64,000 nt of DNA from Parabacteroides faecis (GCF_014647375.1 NZ_BMPB01000015.1:62001-126000); one strand, 5' to 3'. Positions 1-10,088 are shown, counted from the stretch's first letter. Notes: generated from the sequence alone by a model not told the origin. Made by a program: numbers and translations.

Positions 1-182
1 GCATTTGCCGGGTTAATGTTGGAACGTTTCATTAGTTCTTTGCTATTGACAGAAGAAGCTGCAATCGTTGTTTCATCGACCTGTTCATCTGCCTGTCCTG
101 TCACTTTTTCACTCTGTGCCCAAACAGATGGAGTGGCACACAGAAAAGATAGTGATATGATTGGAATTAATTTATTTCTCAT
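1..182 (-). CDS. SusC-like TonB-dependent receptor, N-terminal fragment (runs off window)
   Basis: Reading leftward from an ATG at 182 gives a signal peptide (MRNKLIPIISLSF... ending ...PSVWAQ) followed by a mature start with the phrase TIAASSVNSKELMKRSNIN, which resembles the beginning of a SusC plug domain, where a 'Val-Asn-Ser-Lys-Glu-Leu' type stretch precedes the plug helix. Only about 60 residues lie in the window. There is no carboxypeptidase-like regulatory domain between signal and plug, unlike the SusC gene at 2067-5195. It begins 36 bases after the SusD stop on the same strand, so it is probably co-transcribed as the third gene of the locus. The receptor assignment rests on this short segment and on context; another secreted protein is possible. 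Confidence 0.6.
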   Translation of the reverse strand, partial: MRNKLIPIISLSFLCATPSVWAQSEKVTGQADEQVDETTIAASSVNSKELMKRSNINPAN

Positions 183-218
183 GTTATTTCTCAAATTTAG
201 TATTCGTAATAAAGGTTA

Positions 219-2048
219 TCACCATCCCGGATTCTGAATCAACCCATATGCTTTATTGATTTCATTACTGGGAAATGCACTCAGATACCATTTGGGTGAG
301 AACTTGCCGGGATTTGCCCACTGTCTGAGTTCTCCGTTTTCTGCCGGTTTAAATAATTTGTATTCATAACTGAATTCTCCCGTTTCCGAATTTTTAGTAA
401 TAACTACACGATGGGGAGTTTTCTGAAATATATCAATTCGTTTGTATCGTATCATATCGAACCAACGTACTTCTTCATAAGCAAATTCACAAGCACGTTC
501 TGTCAATATGGCTTCAAGGAATTCCTCTTTGTTAAGTCCTTTCTTTAGATGACCGATACCTACCCGGTTGCGTAATTTGTTGATACATTCGTATGCCAGA
601 TTCATGTCGCCGTTTGTTTGGCAAAGAGCTTCTGCGTACCCTAAATATAATTCGGGTAAGCGGAGATAAGGCCATTGTACGACTTTTCCGGAGATTTCGG
701 CGGGCCATTCGAATAATGGACCACCTCCACCGTCGAGAATGAATTTACGAGGACGATAACCAGACATAAAAGCTCCGTAAGAACCCTCAAATTCCTGATA
801 GTGTTTTCCTCCGACATAGATTTCTGCTATACCTCCGTAATATTTGTCACCGTTTACGACCACCGTTTCGTATAAACGTGGGTCCCGTTGGTTGTAAGGA
901 TATTTAGGATCATATAATGGACTTTCTGTGATCGGTAATCCATCAATCATAGGGAACATATCGACAAGTTCTTGAGTACCGCATGCGGTTCCTGCATCAC
1001 CGGCCGTTTCATAATGACTCCATCCCCATGTCCAATAGTCCGGTACAGTGTATCCATAGTGAGTTGCTATGACTGATTCTCCCGTTCCGCGATCCAGATA
1101 ACCGGAACGGAATGCTTGCCTGGGATCAGATTTGTAGACTAAGTCATATTGTCCGTTTTTATTGAGTTCGTCGAAAAATGCTTTATGGGCGGTCAGAGCT
1201 TGATCCCAAAGTTCAGATTTGTAACTACCGAACCATACTAAGTGATTGCTGGCAGCTTCTCCTTCCATGTAAGGACTGGAGCTGTTAAATAGCGGACTTG
1301 CTGCAAAAAGCAATATACGAGCTTTTAATCCCATGGCGGAAGCTTTTGTTAAGCGTCCTTCCCATTCCCGATTTTCACTGGCGGACATAGCCCATGGTAA
1401 CACAGTAGCTGCTTCATCTAATAATTTTATAATGAAATTTAATGTCTCTTGTGCTGTTCCTCTCTCTCTATGCATATCTTCGTTTGCAGTGTAAGCATGA
1501 TCAATGATAGGAACACCGCCATAATGCCGGAATATATCGCAGTAGTGCATGGCAATAATAACCTTTGCTTCTCCTTTCAAACGTACTTTTTCGCTTTCTT
1601 CCATGTCTGGTACCCTATCCACATTTTCAATGAATAGCCATGCTCTGCGAATACCCGACCAGCACGGTCTTTGATAATAGCTGTATTTTGAAGAGTAACC
1701 GTTATTTTCATAATCGGCGGAATAGGTTCCATTGTAATGGATCGCAGCTCCTGATACACCGTCTGTCCATACATTGGAATAGACCAAATCAGTTAAACAA
1801 TCCAACGGATCGGATCCCATTAGCTGGTTTCCTTGATTCCCCAAATTTAATCCGTAATGTAATGTGGCATACGCACTCCATAATGCAGTACGGGCATATT
1901 GGGCATTTGAATAAATGACGTCGATGTCCACATCGTTGGAGGGAGCTTTTTCCAAAAAATCATCGCCGAATTTCAGATCCTGACAAGAGCTGAGTGTGCA
2001 CATGAAACCTGTTACGACGAATATATATTTGAATATAGAACGCTTCAT
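219..2048 (-). CDS. SusD/RagB family outer-membrane lipoprotein
   Basis: Surface lipoprotein that forms the substrate-binding lid over a SusC-type transporter. The N-terminus is a lipoprotein signal with lipobox LSSC (Cys22). The 609-residue length, the early TPR-like region (SEKVRLKGEAKVIIAMHYCD) and the C-terminal part (LTERACEFAYEEVRWFDMIR, then ...INKAYGLIQNPGW) are characteristic of the SusD family, in which LxxERxxExxxExxRxxDLxR is the hallmark. It follows its SusC partner by 18 bases, an obligatory pairing in this phylum. The substrate cannot be told from sequence: no glycoside hydrolase, sulfatase or peptidase lies beside the pair in the window. Confidence 0.96.
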   Translation of the reverse strand: MKRSIFKYIFVVTGFMCTLSSCQDLKFGDDFLEKAPSNDVDIDVIYSNAQYARTALWSAYATLHYGLNLGNQGNQLMGSDPLDCLTDLVYSNVWTDGVSGAAIHYNGTYSADYENNGYSSKYSYYQRPCWSGIRRAWLFIENVDRVPDMEESEKVRLKGEAKVIIAMHYCDIFRHYGGVPIIDHAYTANEDMHRERGTAQETLNFIIKLLDEAATVLPWAMSASENREWEGRLTKASAMGLKARILLFAASPLFNSSSPYMEGEAASNHLVWFGSYKSELWDQALTAHKAFFDELNKNGQYDLVYKSDPRQAFRSGYLDRGTGESVIATHYGYTVPDYWTWGWSHYETAGDAGTACGTQELVDMFPMIDGLPITESPLYDPKYPYNQRDPRLYETVVVNGDKYYGGIAEIYVGGKHYQEFEGSYGAFMSGYRPRKFILDGGGGPLFEWPAEISGKVVQWPYLRLPELYLGYAEALCQTNGDMNLAYECINKLRNRVGIGHLKKGLNKEEFLEAILTERACEFAYEEVRWFDMIRYKRIDIFQKTPHRVVITKNSETGEFSYEYKLFKPAENGELRQWANPGKFSPKWYLSAFPSNEINKAYGLIQNPGW

Positions 2049-2066
2049 ATTTATTATTATATTTGA

Positions 2067-5000
2067 TTAGAAATTAAGATTTAAACCGATGTTGAAGATC
2101 ATTTGAAGAGGATATTCAAACTGTTTGTCATCAGTAGCCTCCGGGTCAGCAATCTTCAAATGGTCGAAAGTCAACAGGTTCTCACCGGATGCATAGATAC
2201 GCATGTTTTTTAGATAGATTTTTTTCATCCAGTTTCCTTTGAATGTATATCCGATCTGTAGGTTTTTTAAACGCATATAAGAAGCATCTTTCAGCCAGAG
2301 TGTTGAATTACGTGTATAATTATTTGCGTTTGCTGCTCCTGAAAAACGAGGAGTTTTTGCCGTTTCCGTAGTTTCCGGTGTCCAATGATCATCGATCATG
2401 TATTGCAGTAATCCATAATTACCGCCGCCGAACGGAACACGAAGTCCGGCACTGATAAAGCGGGACACTTTACCTGTTCCGACCCACAGCATACTGAAAT
2501 CAAAACCTTTATACTCAAAACCGATAGTGGCACCTGCTGTTAATTGTGGGTAGATTGGGTTACCGATCGGGCATTGATCGTTATCATCGATTATATTATC
2601 CCCATTCAGATCTTTGTATTTGGCATCTCCGGGTTTCAGATCCAACTTATGATCCGGTAAATTTCCGGATTTTATATCATTCTCTGTGACAAATCCGTCA
2701 AAGATGAAGCCGAACGGTTGACCGACAGACTGACCTGTTTCATACAGCCAGGGATATTTGTGCGGTATTTCATCTTTGTAAACAATTGTATTTCGGGCAT
2801 ACGATAAATTGGTGTTGATCCAGTACTTGAAATCACCTATATTATGATTCCATTTCAATACCAGTTCGAATCCTTTATTATTAACTTTACCAATGTTGAC
2901 GACAGGCATTGTGATAGCTATAAAATTAGGAGCTGTATTACGTGTAGTCAGGATATCATGACGTTTCTCTATAAAATAGTCGAAAGAGCCCGATAAACGA
3001 TCGTTCAATAGGGAGAAGTCCATACCATAATTTTGTTTTCCTGCTTTTTCCCATGAAACGAGAGGGTTACCCATCTGAAGTTCAGTTGCTCCGTCACGGT
3101 TACCGGAGACATCGACGCCGAAATTGTAGCTTGTCCCGTAAGGATCGTAGGCATCCGGCAGATAGAAAAAACGTGATTTTGTATTCATCAGGTCATTACC
3201 TACGATACCATAAGAGCCGCGTATCTTCAGATAATTGATGAATGATTGATTTTTCATGAATTTTTCTTCGGAGATGATCCAACCAGCTGAGAAGGCAGGA
3301 AATATACCATAACGGTGACCTGGAGCAAAATTTTCAGATCCGTTATAACCAATGTTGAAGTCTACCATATAACGGTTGTTATAATCATAAGTAGCGCGTC
3401 CAACCAGGCCTACATAACCGCGTGGAATACTGGTATAGTTAAATTGGTTGGGATCAGGATACTGATCGCGCCACTGGTTGTAAAGAATTAATCCTCCTAC
3501 GTGGTGATTTCCAAATTTGCGGTCATAATTCAAGCTACCTTCCAGATACCAGTTACGTCCGCGATCAGTCGATTCTTCAAAATAAAGTTGAGTTTCTTCT
3601 CTGAATTTGCGGAAGAATAACTCGTTGGTATCGGGATCTCTGTGAGCAGTATAATAAGGTATTTCTTTATAACGATTTTTGGTATGTGTATAACCACTGT
3701 TATAAGAACCTTTTATCGTGACAGAAAGCCCTTTAGTGATAATATCCAGCTTTTGTTTTAATGAAAGGTCTAAATTAATTTCATTATAAATTCTCTGATT
3801 ATACCCTTTACCGAAAAAGCATTCAAAAGGATCTGCATTTTCGAGTGCACCTTTATCCCATCCGATATTGTCTGGACTGGTGTGTATCCATTTACCCTCA
3901 TAGAGGCCTGCTCCTCCAAAAGGTGTTACACGAGTCAGAAAAGTAAATAAATTACTTTTGGTGTTAGGTTCACGAGTATCTTCCAGACGTCCACCCAGGT
4001 TAATACTCAATAAAGTCGTTTTAGTTACATCTATATCTAGATTGGCACGATAATTATATCTGTTATATGTGAAATTGGAATTATAACCGGCATCAAATGA
4101 ACGGAACAGACCGTCCTGAGTTAAAATTCCGACAGAGGTAAAGTAACGTACACGGTCTGTACCTCCAGAGATATTCAGGTTATGCTGGGATTGGAAAGAA
4201 GTTGGTTTCATAATCAGATTCATCCAATCCATATCAGGATATAATAAGGGATCTGTCTGATTCTTAAATGCATTTAATATGTTTTCATTAAAGACAGGAC
4301 TAGCTCCGTCGTTTGTTAATTTTTCATTGAAAGCGACTGCATAATCGTAGCTGTTGGCATATTCATATACACGGATAGGTTTTTGTAGACTTGCAGATGT
4401 GGAAACAGATATTTGCGCTTTTCCTTCCTCTCCACGTTTGGTCGTAACCAAAATGACTCCGTTAGCACCTCGTACACCGAAAACAGCTGTTGCTGAGGCA
4501 TCCTTCAATACTGTCACATTATCAATTTCATTCGGATCGAGACGAAAGAAAGAACGTTCCACTCCGTCGACCATGATGAGTGGAGCAGCCCTTTTGGCAT
4601 CCAAAGAACCTATGCCTCGTACGAATATGGCAGGATCGTCGGCTCCTGGTTGACCGGAATATTGTATCGTTGATAATCCTGGAACTTTACCTGTTAATGC
4701 CTGTGCCACATTAGGAACAGGTGACTTCAAGATATCCTTGCTTCCGACTGAAGAAAGAGCACCAGTCACTGTTACTTTTTTCTGTGTACCGTATCCGATA
4801 ACCTGAACTTCTTCCAGCATTTCAGAATCTTCGCTCATTATAATAGTAAGAATCTTGTTATCTTTTACAGGAACGATCTGTTCTTTGTATCCGATATAAG
4901 AGATTTTGAGTTTGGCAGATGTTGATGGTATGTTCAGGGTGAAATTTCCGTTACCATCTGTCATAGTACCAATTGTTGTTCCTTCAACGATGACATTGAC

Positions 5001-5195
5001 TCCAGCCATAGGCTCATTGAATTCGTCTTTTACAATACCTTTTATGGTTATTGTCTGTTGTGTTACTACAGTGGTACCTGTAGTGCGTTCATTTGATGAA
5101 GTAGGAATGTTTATTGCTTTTTCAGCTTGTACTTTTGGGGCAATGACAATACTAAGAAAAGCAAACATGAAACTTCGTAATACAAGTTTTTTCAT
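2067..5195 (-). CDS. SusC/RagA family TonB-linked outer-membrane transporter
   Basis: TonB-dependent beta-barrel that imports glycans or peptides through the outer membrane together with SusD. Order of parts: signal peptide (to about residue 24), carboxypeptidase-regulatory-like beta-sandwich at about 50-135 (GIVKDEFNEPMAGVNVIVEG), a TonB-box/linker region with EVQVIGYGTQKK, plug domain at about 145-260 (APLIMVDGVERSFFRLDPN; KDASATAVFGVRGANGVILV), then the barrel, ending in NIGLNLNF with the terminal Phe typical of outer-membrane barrels. Length (1042) is normal. First gene of a leftward unit with the SusD gene and a second SusC-like gene; no dedicated ECF or hybrid sensor regulator is visible nearby. 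Confidence 0.97.
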   Translation of the reverse strand: MKKLVLRSFMFAFLSIVIAPKVQAEKAINIPTSSNERTTGTTVVTQQTITIKGIVKDEFNEPMAGVNVIVEGTTIGTMTDGNGNFTLNIPSTSAKLKISYIGYKEQIVPVKDNKILTIIMSEDSEMLEEVQVIGYGTQKKVTVTGALSSVGSKDILKSPVPNVAQALTGKVPGLSTIQYSGQPGADDPAIFVRGIGSLDAKRAAPLIMVDGVERSFFRLDPNEIDNVTVLKDASATAVFGVRGANGVILVTTKRGEEGKAQISVSTSASLQKPIRVYEYANSYDYAVAFNEKLTNDGASPVFNENILNAFKNQTDPLLYPDMDWMNLIMKPTSFQSQHNLNISGGTDRVRYFTSVGILTQDGLFRSFDAGYNSNFTYNRYNYRANLDIDVTKTTLLSINLGGRLEDTREPNTKSNLFTFLTRVTPFGGAGLYEGKWIHTSPDNIGWDKGALENADPFECFFGKGYNQRIYNEINLDLSLKQKLDIITKGLSVTIKGSYNSGYTHTKNRYKEIPYYTAHRDPDTNELFFRKFREETQLYFEESTDRGRNWYLEGSLNYDRKFGNHHVGGLILYNQWRDQYPDPNQFNYTSIPRGYVGLVGRATYDYNNRYMVDFNIGYNGSENFAPGHRYGIFPAFSAGWIISEEKFMKNQSFINYLKIRGSYGIVGNDLMNTKSRFFYLPDAYDPYGTSYNFGVDVSGNRDGATELQMGNPLVSWEKAGKQNYGMDFSLLNDRLSGSFDYFIEKRHDILTTRNTAPNFIAITMPVVNIGKVNNKGFELVLKWNHNIGDFKYWINTNLSYARNTIVYKDEIPHKYPWLYETGQSVGQPFGFIFDGFVTENDIKSGNLPDHKLDLKPGDAKYKDLNGDNIIDDNDQCPIGNPIYPQLTAGATIGFEYKGFDFSMLWVGTGKVSRFISAGLRVPFGGGNYGLLQYMIDDHWTPETTETAKTPRFSGAANANNYTRNSTLWLKDASYMRLKNLQIGYTFKGNWMKKIYLKNMRIYASGENLLTFDHLKIADPEATDDKQFEYPLQMIFNIGLNLNF

Positions 5196-5502
5196 TCACA
5201 TTTGATTTAGATGTTTTCTTTATTAGTAAGGGCAAAGTAATGAAATATAAGGTTTAGTCAGCAATGAGAAATTATTCAAAAATGTTTGAATTTTATTCAT
5301 TCAACCCGAAAGATGGTTAAAAATGAGATTATTTTATCCTGATTGTTATCTGTTTTATAGGTAAGTAAGGTTCGCAAAAAAAATTATTTGTTTACAACAT
5401 AATATTTGTAGTCTTGTTCTAAATAATATAGAGTATTTATATGGATCGTTGATGATTTTATTTTTATAGGATGATCTATTGATGAAATTGAGATGAAAAA
5501 AT
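5196..5502. other. Divergent intergenic region between susC and the AsmA-like gene
   Basis: AT-rich spacer of 307 bases that must hold the promoters for two divergent genes. I see no perfect TAnnTTTG element; AATATTTG at 5401-5408 differs at one position and could serve the rightward gene. No operator, small gene or RNA is evident. Confidence 0.4.
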
Positions 5503-8500
5503 ATGGGGCGAGGTAAGAAAATAATTAAGTATATTTTTCCGATAGTAGGGCTATTGGTTGTTTTTCTTACTATATTAAATCTTTATCTGGCTAACCGTTT
5601 GGAGCGATATCTGAAAGTAGAACTGAGTCAGCGAACAGCTGAAGCTACAGATGGTTTTTACAATCTGACATTCGATGACCTGTCTATCGGTTTCGTGAAA
5701 GGAGAACTAAAGATTGAAGGTGTCAGGTTGATGCCTGACTCGACTGTGTTTCAACAATGGAAAGCTATCGACAGCCTTCCCCGTACATATGTGAAGGCAG
5801 AGATCGGCGTGATAGACTTCAAAGGTGTGAACCTGACCTGGCGTTGGAGCTATAAAGAACTTCATTTTAACTCGTTCGAGATAAAAGATCCTCGGATAGA
5901 AGTGTTTGACTCTTATTATTCGGGGCGTATGGAGAAAAAGATACGGCATGCTGAAACGAAATCTTTGTATGAAGTGATCTCCCCTTATATTAATGTCTTA
6001 AGTGTAAGGACACTGAACCTGTCTGATGCCAGCGTTTTTTATACTGTCGAGAATCCTGTCACACCGATTGTTTACGGGCTGGACGATGTCAGTTTCCGTG
6101 CATACGGTTTTTTACTGGATAAAAATTCATCACAGAGTGGTAAGTTACTTTACTGTGATAACTTCGAGTTTGTCACGAACCAACCGCAGACTCTGCTAGC
6201 TAACAACGACTTTCTTCTCCGGACTGACAGCATAAAACTTAGCACGCAGGACTCGATTATTTATATAGAGAAGATACGTTTGATCCCGCAGGATAGTTTG
6301 TGGACGGAAAATAAGCAACGCCCGGACAGTTATGTCGATGCACAGGTCAAAACCGTAGAGGTCAACGGTGTTCATTTTAAACGGGAGGAAGCGCTGAATT
6401 ATCTGACGGCGCGTTCGTTTGAAATATCTTCATCGGATATTCAAATATTTAACCTGGCTGGCAATGATTCGGAGGTTAATAAACCGGTTGACGGTGCAGC
6501 GAAGATCGATACCGATTCCCTGGTACAGGCCTTGTCGCTTTATGATATTATTTCACCGGTGCTTCATAGCGTTTCAATAAAAACAATAGGGATTGATGCC
6601 GCGAAAGTAACCTATTCGCAAGCAGTGAAAGATTCGGTGGAAGTCTATAAACTGGATAATTTTAATTTCCAGGCAACCGGTTTTCTGATCGATTCGCTTG
6701 CCGAAGAGAAACACGGATTGTGGTATTCTCAAAACTTTGCTTTTGAAGCAACCGGTATCAGTGGAAATATGACGGCACGCAATCATCGTTTCGATGTCGA
6801 ACGTATGGCGTTGGATACAGAGTCCGGAGATTTTAGCATCGAGAAAATTCGTTTGAAACCGATATCGGTCAACTCCCGGAAAGATTATATGTCCGGCAGT
6901 ATTGACACATTGGCTATGAAAGGTTTGCTTTATGACAAAGGAATCAGTGCCGACCTGTTCAAGATAGACCGTCCGGTAATTTATTATTATAAATCACCGT
7001 CTTATGCGAAAAAGAATAAAGAAGTGAAAGCGCCGGTCGATCCGAGGGCAGATGTTGAAAGTATCCTGAATCCTTTATTACAATATTTGTCTATCAAGCG
7101 GATCGATCTGAATCATGCCTATGTTACGTTGAATGACCGGAGTGTTCCTGATCCGGTTGTCTACAAATTGAAAGATTTTAATTTTTATGCAACCCGTTTT
7201 CTGGTGAATGACAGTACAAACCGGAGCGGCAGTCTATTCTTTGCCTGCGATCATTTCGGTTTTAGTTTCAGCGATTTCGATAATTATTTACCGGGTAAAG
7301 CCTATCGCCTGGCTGTGCGGAAAGGAAATTTCTCAACATCAAAAGGTGTATTGAGTTTGCAGGACGTGAAACTGCTTCCACAGGATTCTTTATGGCAGCT
7401 GGGGGCGGATTCATATATTAGTGTAGAAACTCCGATGGTCTATGCTACAGGATTGAGCCATTTGCCTCAAAAGTTGCTTCAACATCTGGATGCAGCCTCC
7501 CTACATGTCGAATCGCCTGATATACGAATGTTGAAAAAGGATGGTAGTTTATTGCATCTCACACTCCATGATTTGGAAATTGCTAAGATCGCCTGGGATA
7601 GCTTGCATTTTTCTGTCGGTTCGATAGATCTGTCTGAACCAGTTATCCGCTATCAGGCCGGAAACTCACCTGATACGATAAAGGTAAAAAAGAAATCTCC
7701 CCTGATCATATCGAATGATATCTATGAAGCAGTCAACCGTTTCACTCCTGATCTTTCACTGGGGAAACTGAATATTTCCAATGCTGTATGGGATCGTGAT
7801 ACCGCAAGCCTGTTTTTGGAAGGATTGCATCTCAATGCAAAGGACCGGATATTTGGATTGAAAACCGTCCGCTTCGCTACCCGGGATCTGGCATTCCCGT
7901 TGGATAATGGTTTTTATACGTTGAAGATAGGAAAGGTTAATCTGGATAATACCGATCTGAACTTGGAAAATATCCATCTGGTTTCTACCTATCCGAAGAT
8001 GGAATTTGCTTATCGCCAGCCTAAGCATCAGGATTGGTTCGATATTAAAGTCGGTAAACTGGGATTATCGGGAATTGATTTACCTGCTTACTTTTCGGAG
8101 CAGATAGTCCGGATAAAAGAGGTGCAGATCGACGATGCAGAACTTCAAAACTTCAAGAATCAGCAGATTGCTGTTCCCCGCCATATTGTACCGATGATCT
8201 ATTCCGGTTTGCAGAAGGCTCCGGTGAAAGTGGCTATCGACAGTCTTGGCGTGAATAACTTAACCGTTGTCTACGAAGAATTATCGAAAAAAGGGATACA
8301 ACCGGGTAAACTCTTTTTCACGGAAATGAACGGTAAATTTTCAGGTTTTACCAATATAGTCTTTCGTCCGGATCAATATATCCGTCTGGATGCGAATGGC
8401 AAATTGATGGGCAAAGGCTATTTTACCGCTACCTGGATGCTTCCGGTCGATTCCCTGAATGACCGTTTCCTGCTGGATGCACATCTGGCAGACTTTGACC

Positions 8501-9003
8501 TGACTGCGCTGAACGAATTGATCACTCCCCTGGCTTTTGCTAAGGTAGAGAGCGGCAGGCTGACAGACTTCACATTCAGTACGGAAGCTTCAACAAAAGG
8601 AGCCACAGTCGAGATGTTATTCCTTTACAGAGATTTGAAAGCAGAGATAATGAAGGAAAAAAATGGTGAAGTGATCGATAATAAATTTCTCTCCCGCCTG
8701 GCCAATCTGGTACTGAAACATGATAATCCTGATCATCCTGAGCAGGGTACGCACCGGCCTCGTTATTCCCAATTAAGCATAGAGCGTGATCCATACCATT
8801 CTACATTCAATTATTTATGGCAGATCCTTCGTCCGGCACTGACAGAATCGGTGGGTGTCTCTAAAAAGGCACAGGATGTGGCCAAGGGAGTGACTGGATT
8901 TTTTACTAAAGTGAAGAACTTTTTCCATCCTAAAAAGAAGAACCGGCAAGAGGTAAAAGTTTTCGGACAAAATGAACCAGACAGTGAACTAATCCCGGAC
9001 TGA
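5503..9003 (+). CDS. Giant AsmA-like envelope protein with internal repeats
   Basis: Protein of 1166 residues with one N-terminal membrane helix (about residues 9-29, FPIVGLLVVFLTILNLYLA) and the rest predicted extracytoplasmic and beta-rich. The architecture resembles AsmA/YhdP/TamB-type proteins, which bridge inner and outer membranes and move lipids. Three homologous blocks can be aligned by eye, starting near residues 159, 348 and 521; each has a 'VVYKLKDFNFYATRFLV'-type segment followed by a 'SGxLxY...FxF' strand and a 'LLPQDSLW'-type segment. The C-terminal part (about 1000-1166) includes LTDFTFSTEASTKGATVEML, like the terminal AsmA_2/DUF748 region where the last strands are amphipathic. 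It stands alone on the + strand. The family call is by architecture, not by a recognised signature. Confidence 0.6.
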   Translation: MGRGKKIIKYIFPIVGLLVVFLTILNLYLANRLERYLKVELSQRTAEATDGFYNLTFDDLSIGFVKGELKIEGVRLMPDSTVFQQWKAIDSLPRTYVKAEIGVIDFKGVNLTWRWSYKELHFNSFEIKDPRIEVFDSYYSGRMEKKIRHAETKSLYEVISPYINVLSVRTLNLSDASVFYTVENPVTPIVYGLDDVSFRAYGFLLDKNSSQSGKLLYCDNFEFVTNQPQTLLANNDFLLRTDSIKLSTQDSIIYIEKIRLIPQDSLWTENKQRPDSYVDAQVKTVEVNGVHFKREEALNYLTARSFEISSSDIQIFNLAGNDSEVNKPVDGAAKIDTDSLVQALSLYDIISPVLHSVSIKTIGIDAAKVTYSQAVKDSVEVYKLDNFNFQATGFLIDSLAEEKHGLWYSQNFAFEATGISGNMTARNHRFDVERMALDTESGDFSIEKIRLKPISVNSRKDYMSGSIDTLAMKGLLYDKGISADLFKIDRPVIYYYKSPSYAKKNKEVKAPVDPRADVESILNPLLQYLSIKRIDLNHAYVTLNDRSVPDPVVYKLKDFNFYATRFLVNDSTNRSGSLFFACDHFGFSFSDFDNYLPGKAYRLAVRKGNFSTSKGVLSLQDVKLLPQDSLWQLGADSYISVETPMVYATGLSHLPQKLLQHLDAASLHVESPDIRMLKKDGSLLHLTLHDLEIAKIAWDSLHFSVGSIDLSEPVIRYQAGNSPDTIKVKKKSPLIISNDIYEAVNRFTPDLSLGKLNISNAVWDRDTASLFLEGLHLNAKDRIFGLKTVRFATRDLAFPLDNGFYTLKIGKVNLDNTDLNLENIHLVSTYPKMEFAYRQPKHQDWFDIKVGKLGLSGIDLPAYFSEQIVRIKEVQIDDAELQNFKNQQIAVPRHIVPMIYSGLQKAPVKVAIDSLGVNNLTVVYEELSKKGIQPGKLFFTEMNGKFSGFTNIVFRPDQYIRLDANGKLMGKGYFTATWMLPVDSLNDRFLLDAHLADFDLTALNELITPLAFAKVESGRLTDFTFSTEASTKGATVEMLFLYRDLKAEIMKEKNGEVIDNKFLSRLANLVLKHDNPDHPEQGTHRPRYSQLSIERDPYHSTFNYLWQILRPALTESVGVSKKAQDVAKGVTGFFTKVKNFFHPKKKNRQEVKVFGQNEPDSELIPD

Positions 9004-9051
9004 ACTGTTTTAACAATATAGGGTGTTGTATTGAAGATAAAAAATAGAATT

Positions 9052-9318
9052 ATGGAATATGATATTATTCACTATCCTGAAAAGTTGCGCTTTGAATTAA
9101 AGCAGGATGGTTTAACTGCCTTTGTGCAGTACAGGCTCGTTGGCAATAATCTGGATATTATCCACACGATAGTGCCGGAGCCTCTCGAAGGTCAGGGGAT
9201 AGCCGCCTCTTTGGTGAAAGCGGCTTTCGACTATGCGTTAGAAAATCAGTTGAAACCTCGGGCTGTCTGCTCTTATGCAGTCGCCTGGCTTAAAAGACAT
9301 CAGGAATATGCAAGATAA
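9052..9318 (+). CDS. Small GNAT-fold N-acetyltransferase (YjdJ/GNAT CG type)
   Basis: Minimal acetyltransferase of 88 residues. The segment HTIVPEPLEGQGIAASLVKA carries the acetyl-CoA-binding loop (E-G-Q-G-I-A) of the short 'Acetyltransf_CG' subgroup that has only the core of the GNAT fold; AVAWLKRHQEYA near the end matches the family's terminal helix. I start it at the ATG at 9052; an in-frame TTG at 9031 would add seven residues that look unlike the family. It sits 48 bases behind the AsmA-like gene and could be co-transcribed. The natural substrate is unknown. Confidence 0.8.
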   Translation: MEYDIIHYPEKLRFELKQDGLTAFVQYRLVGNNLDIIHTIVPEPLEGQGIAASLVKAAFDYALENQLKPRAVCSYAVAWLKRHQEYAR

Positions 9319-9336
9319 TCAGTTTGAAAATGAAGA

Positions 9337-9984
9337 TTATCCTTTGATAGTCACCCCCAGTAGATGGGCTAGTTCGAGTGCTTGTAAAGAAGTGACGGTA
9401 GCTCCGCGTAACTCACAACCGACTATGGGACTTATTCGGATGCCGGATATGTCGCAGTTGCTGAAGTCGGTACCTTTTAAGGGCGTACGGTAAAATTCCG
9501 CTTCTTTGAGATCACTGGCGTTGAAGTTTACACTGGCAAACTGGCAATTTTCAAGAGAACTGTTCCGAAGATCACACTGATCGAAGCTGACGTATTTCAG
9601 TTTGCTCATGGTAAGATTCAGATATTCGGCTTTACAGTTGGTGAAAACCGTATGATTTAAAGCTGATTCGGAAAAATTAGTACCGATCAGTTTGCATTCG
9701 ATAAATTCGATCCGGTGAAAACCTGAGCCGGAGAAATTGACATTTGATAAGTCGCAGTTTCGGAAGATAATATCACTGAACTGCGACTTTTTTATGCTGC
9801 AACCGATCAGCAGGCAGTTGGTGAACAGGCAGGATTGCATGCTGATATTTTCCGTTTTAACTTCGAATAGTCTTTGATTCCTGAAAGAATATTCTGTCAC
9901 GTCTTCTCCTGCCAGCAGGAGTGTTTCGTCAAGTGGACCGTCTTCTTTTAATATTTTAGTTATGCGAGGGGAGGTTATCTTCAT
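9337..9984 (-). CDS. Pentapeptide-repeat protein
   Basis: A 215-residue protein made largely of A(D/N)LxX-like five-residue repeats between about residues 45 and 195: runs such as NCDLSNVNFSGSGFHRIEF and NFNASDLKEAEFYRTPLKG recur with central Leu/Phe every five residues. Such repeats form a right-handed quadrilateral beta-helix. No signal peptide, so cytoplasmic. Some family members (Qnr, MfpA) protect DNA gyrase by mimicking DNA, but many have no known role, and nothing here indicates which applies. It converges with the GNAT gene 18 bases away. Confidence 0.9.
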   Translation of the reverse strand: MKITSPRITKILKEDGPLDETLLLAGEDVTEYSFRNQRLFEVKTENISMQSCLFTNCLLIGCSIKKSQFSDIIFRNCDLSNVNFSGSGFHRIEFIECKLIGTNFSESALNHTVFTNCKAEYLNLTMSKLKYVSFDQCDLRNSSLENCQFASVNFNASDLKEAEFYRTPLKGTDFSNCDISGIRISPIVGCELRGATVTSLQALELAHLLGVTIKG

Positions 9985-10068
9985 TTTATTTTATTTTTAT
10001 AAGCGGGTAAAGATAGCTATTTTGATCCGTATTTCACGATGCTTGTATCGATATCGTTTTATCCCTTG

Positions 10069-10088
10069 CCGGAATAATATTATTCCGG
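10069..10088. promoter_or_regulatory. Perfect 20-bp palindrome upstream of the mutarotase gene
   Basis: CCGGAATAAT followed directly by its reverse complement ATTATTCCGG, in the divergent space between the pentapeptide gene and the mutarotase gene. A perfect dyad without loop is better suited to a dimeric regulator than to a terminator. The binding protein is unknown; the AraC regulator at 10549-11400 is one candidate. Confidence 0.45.
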
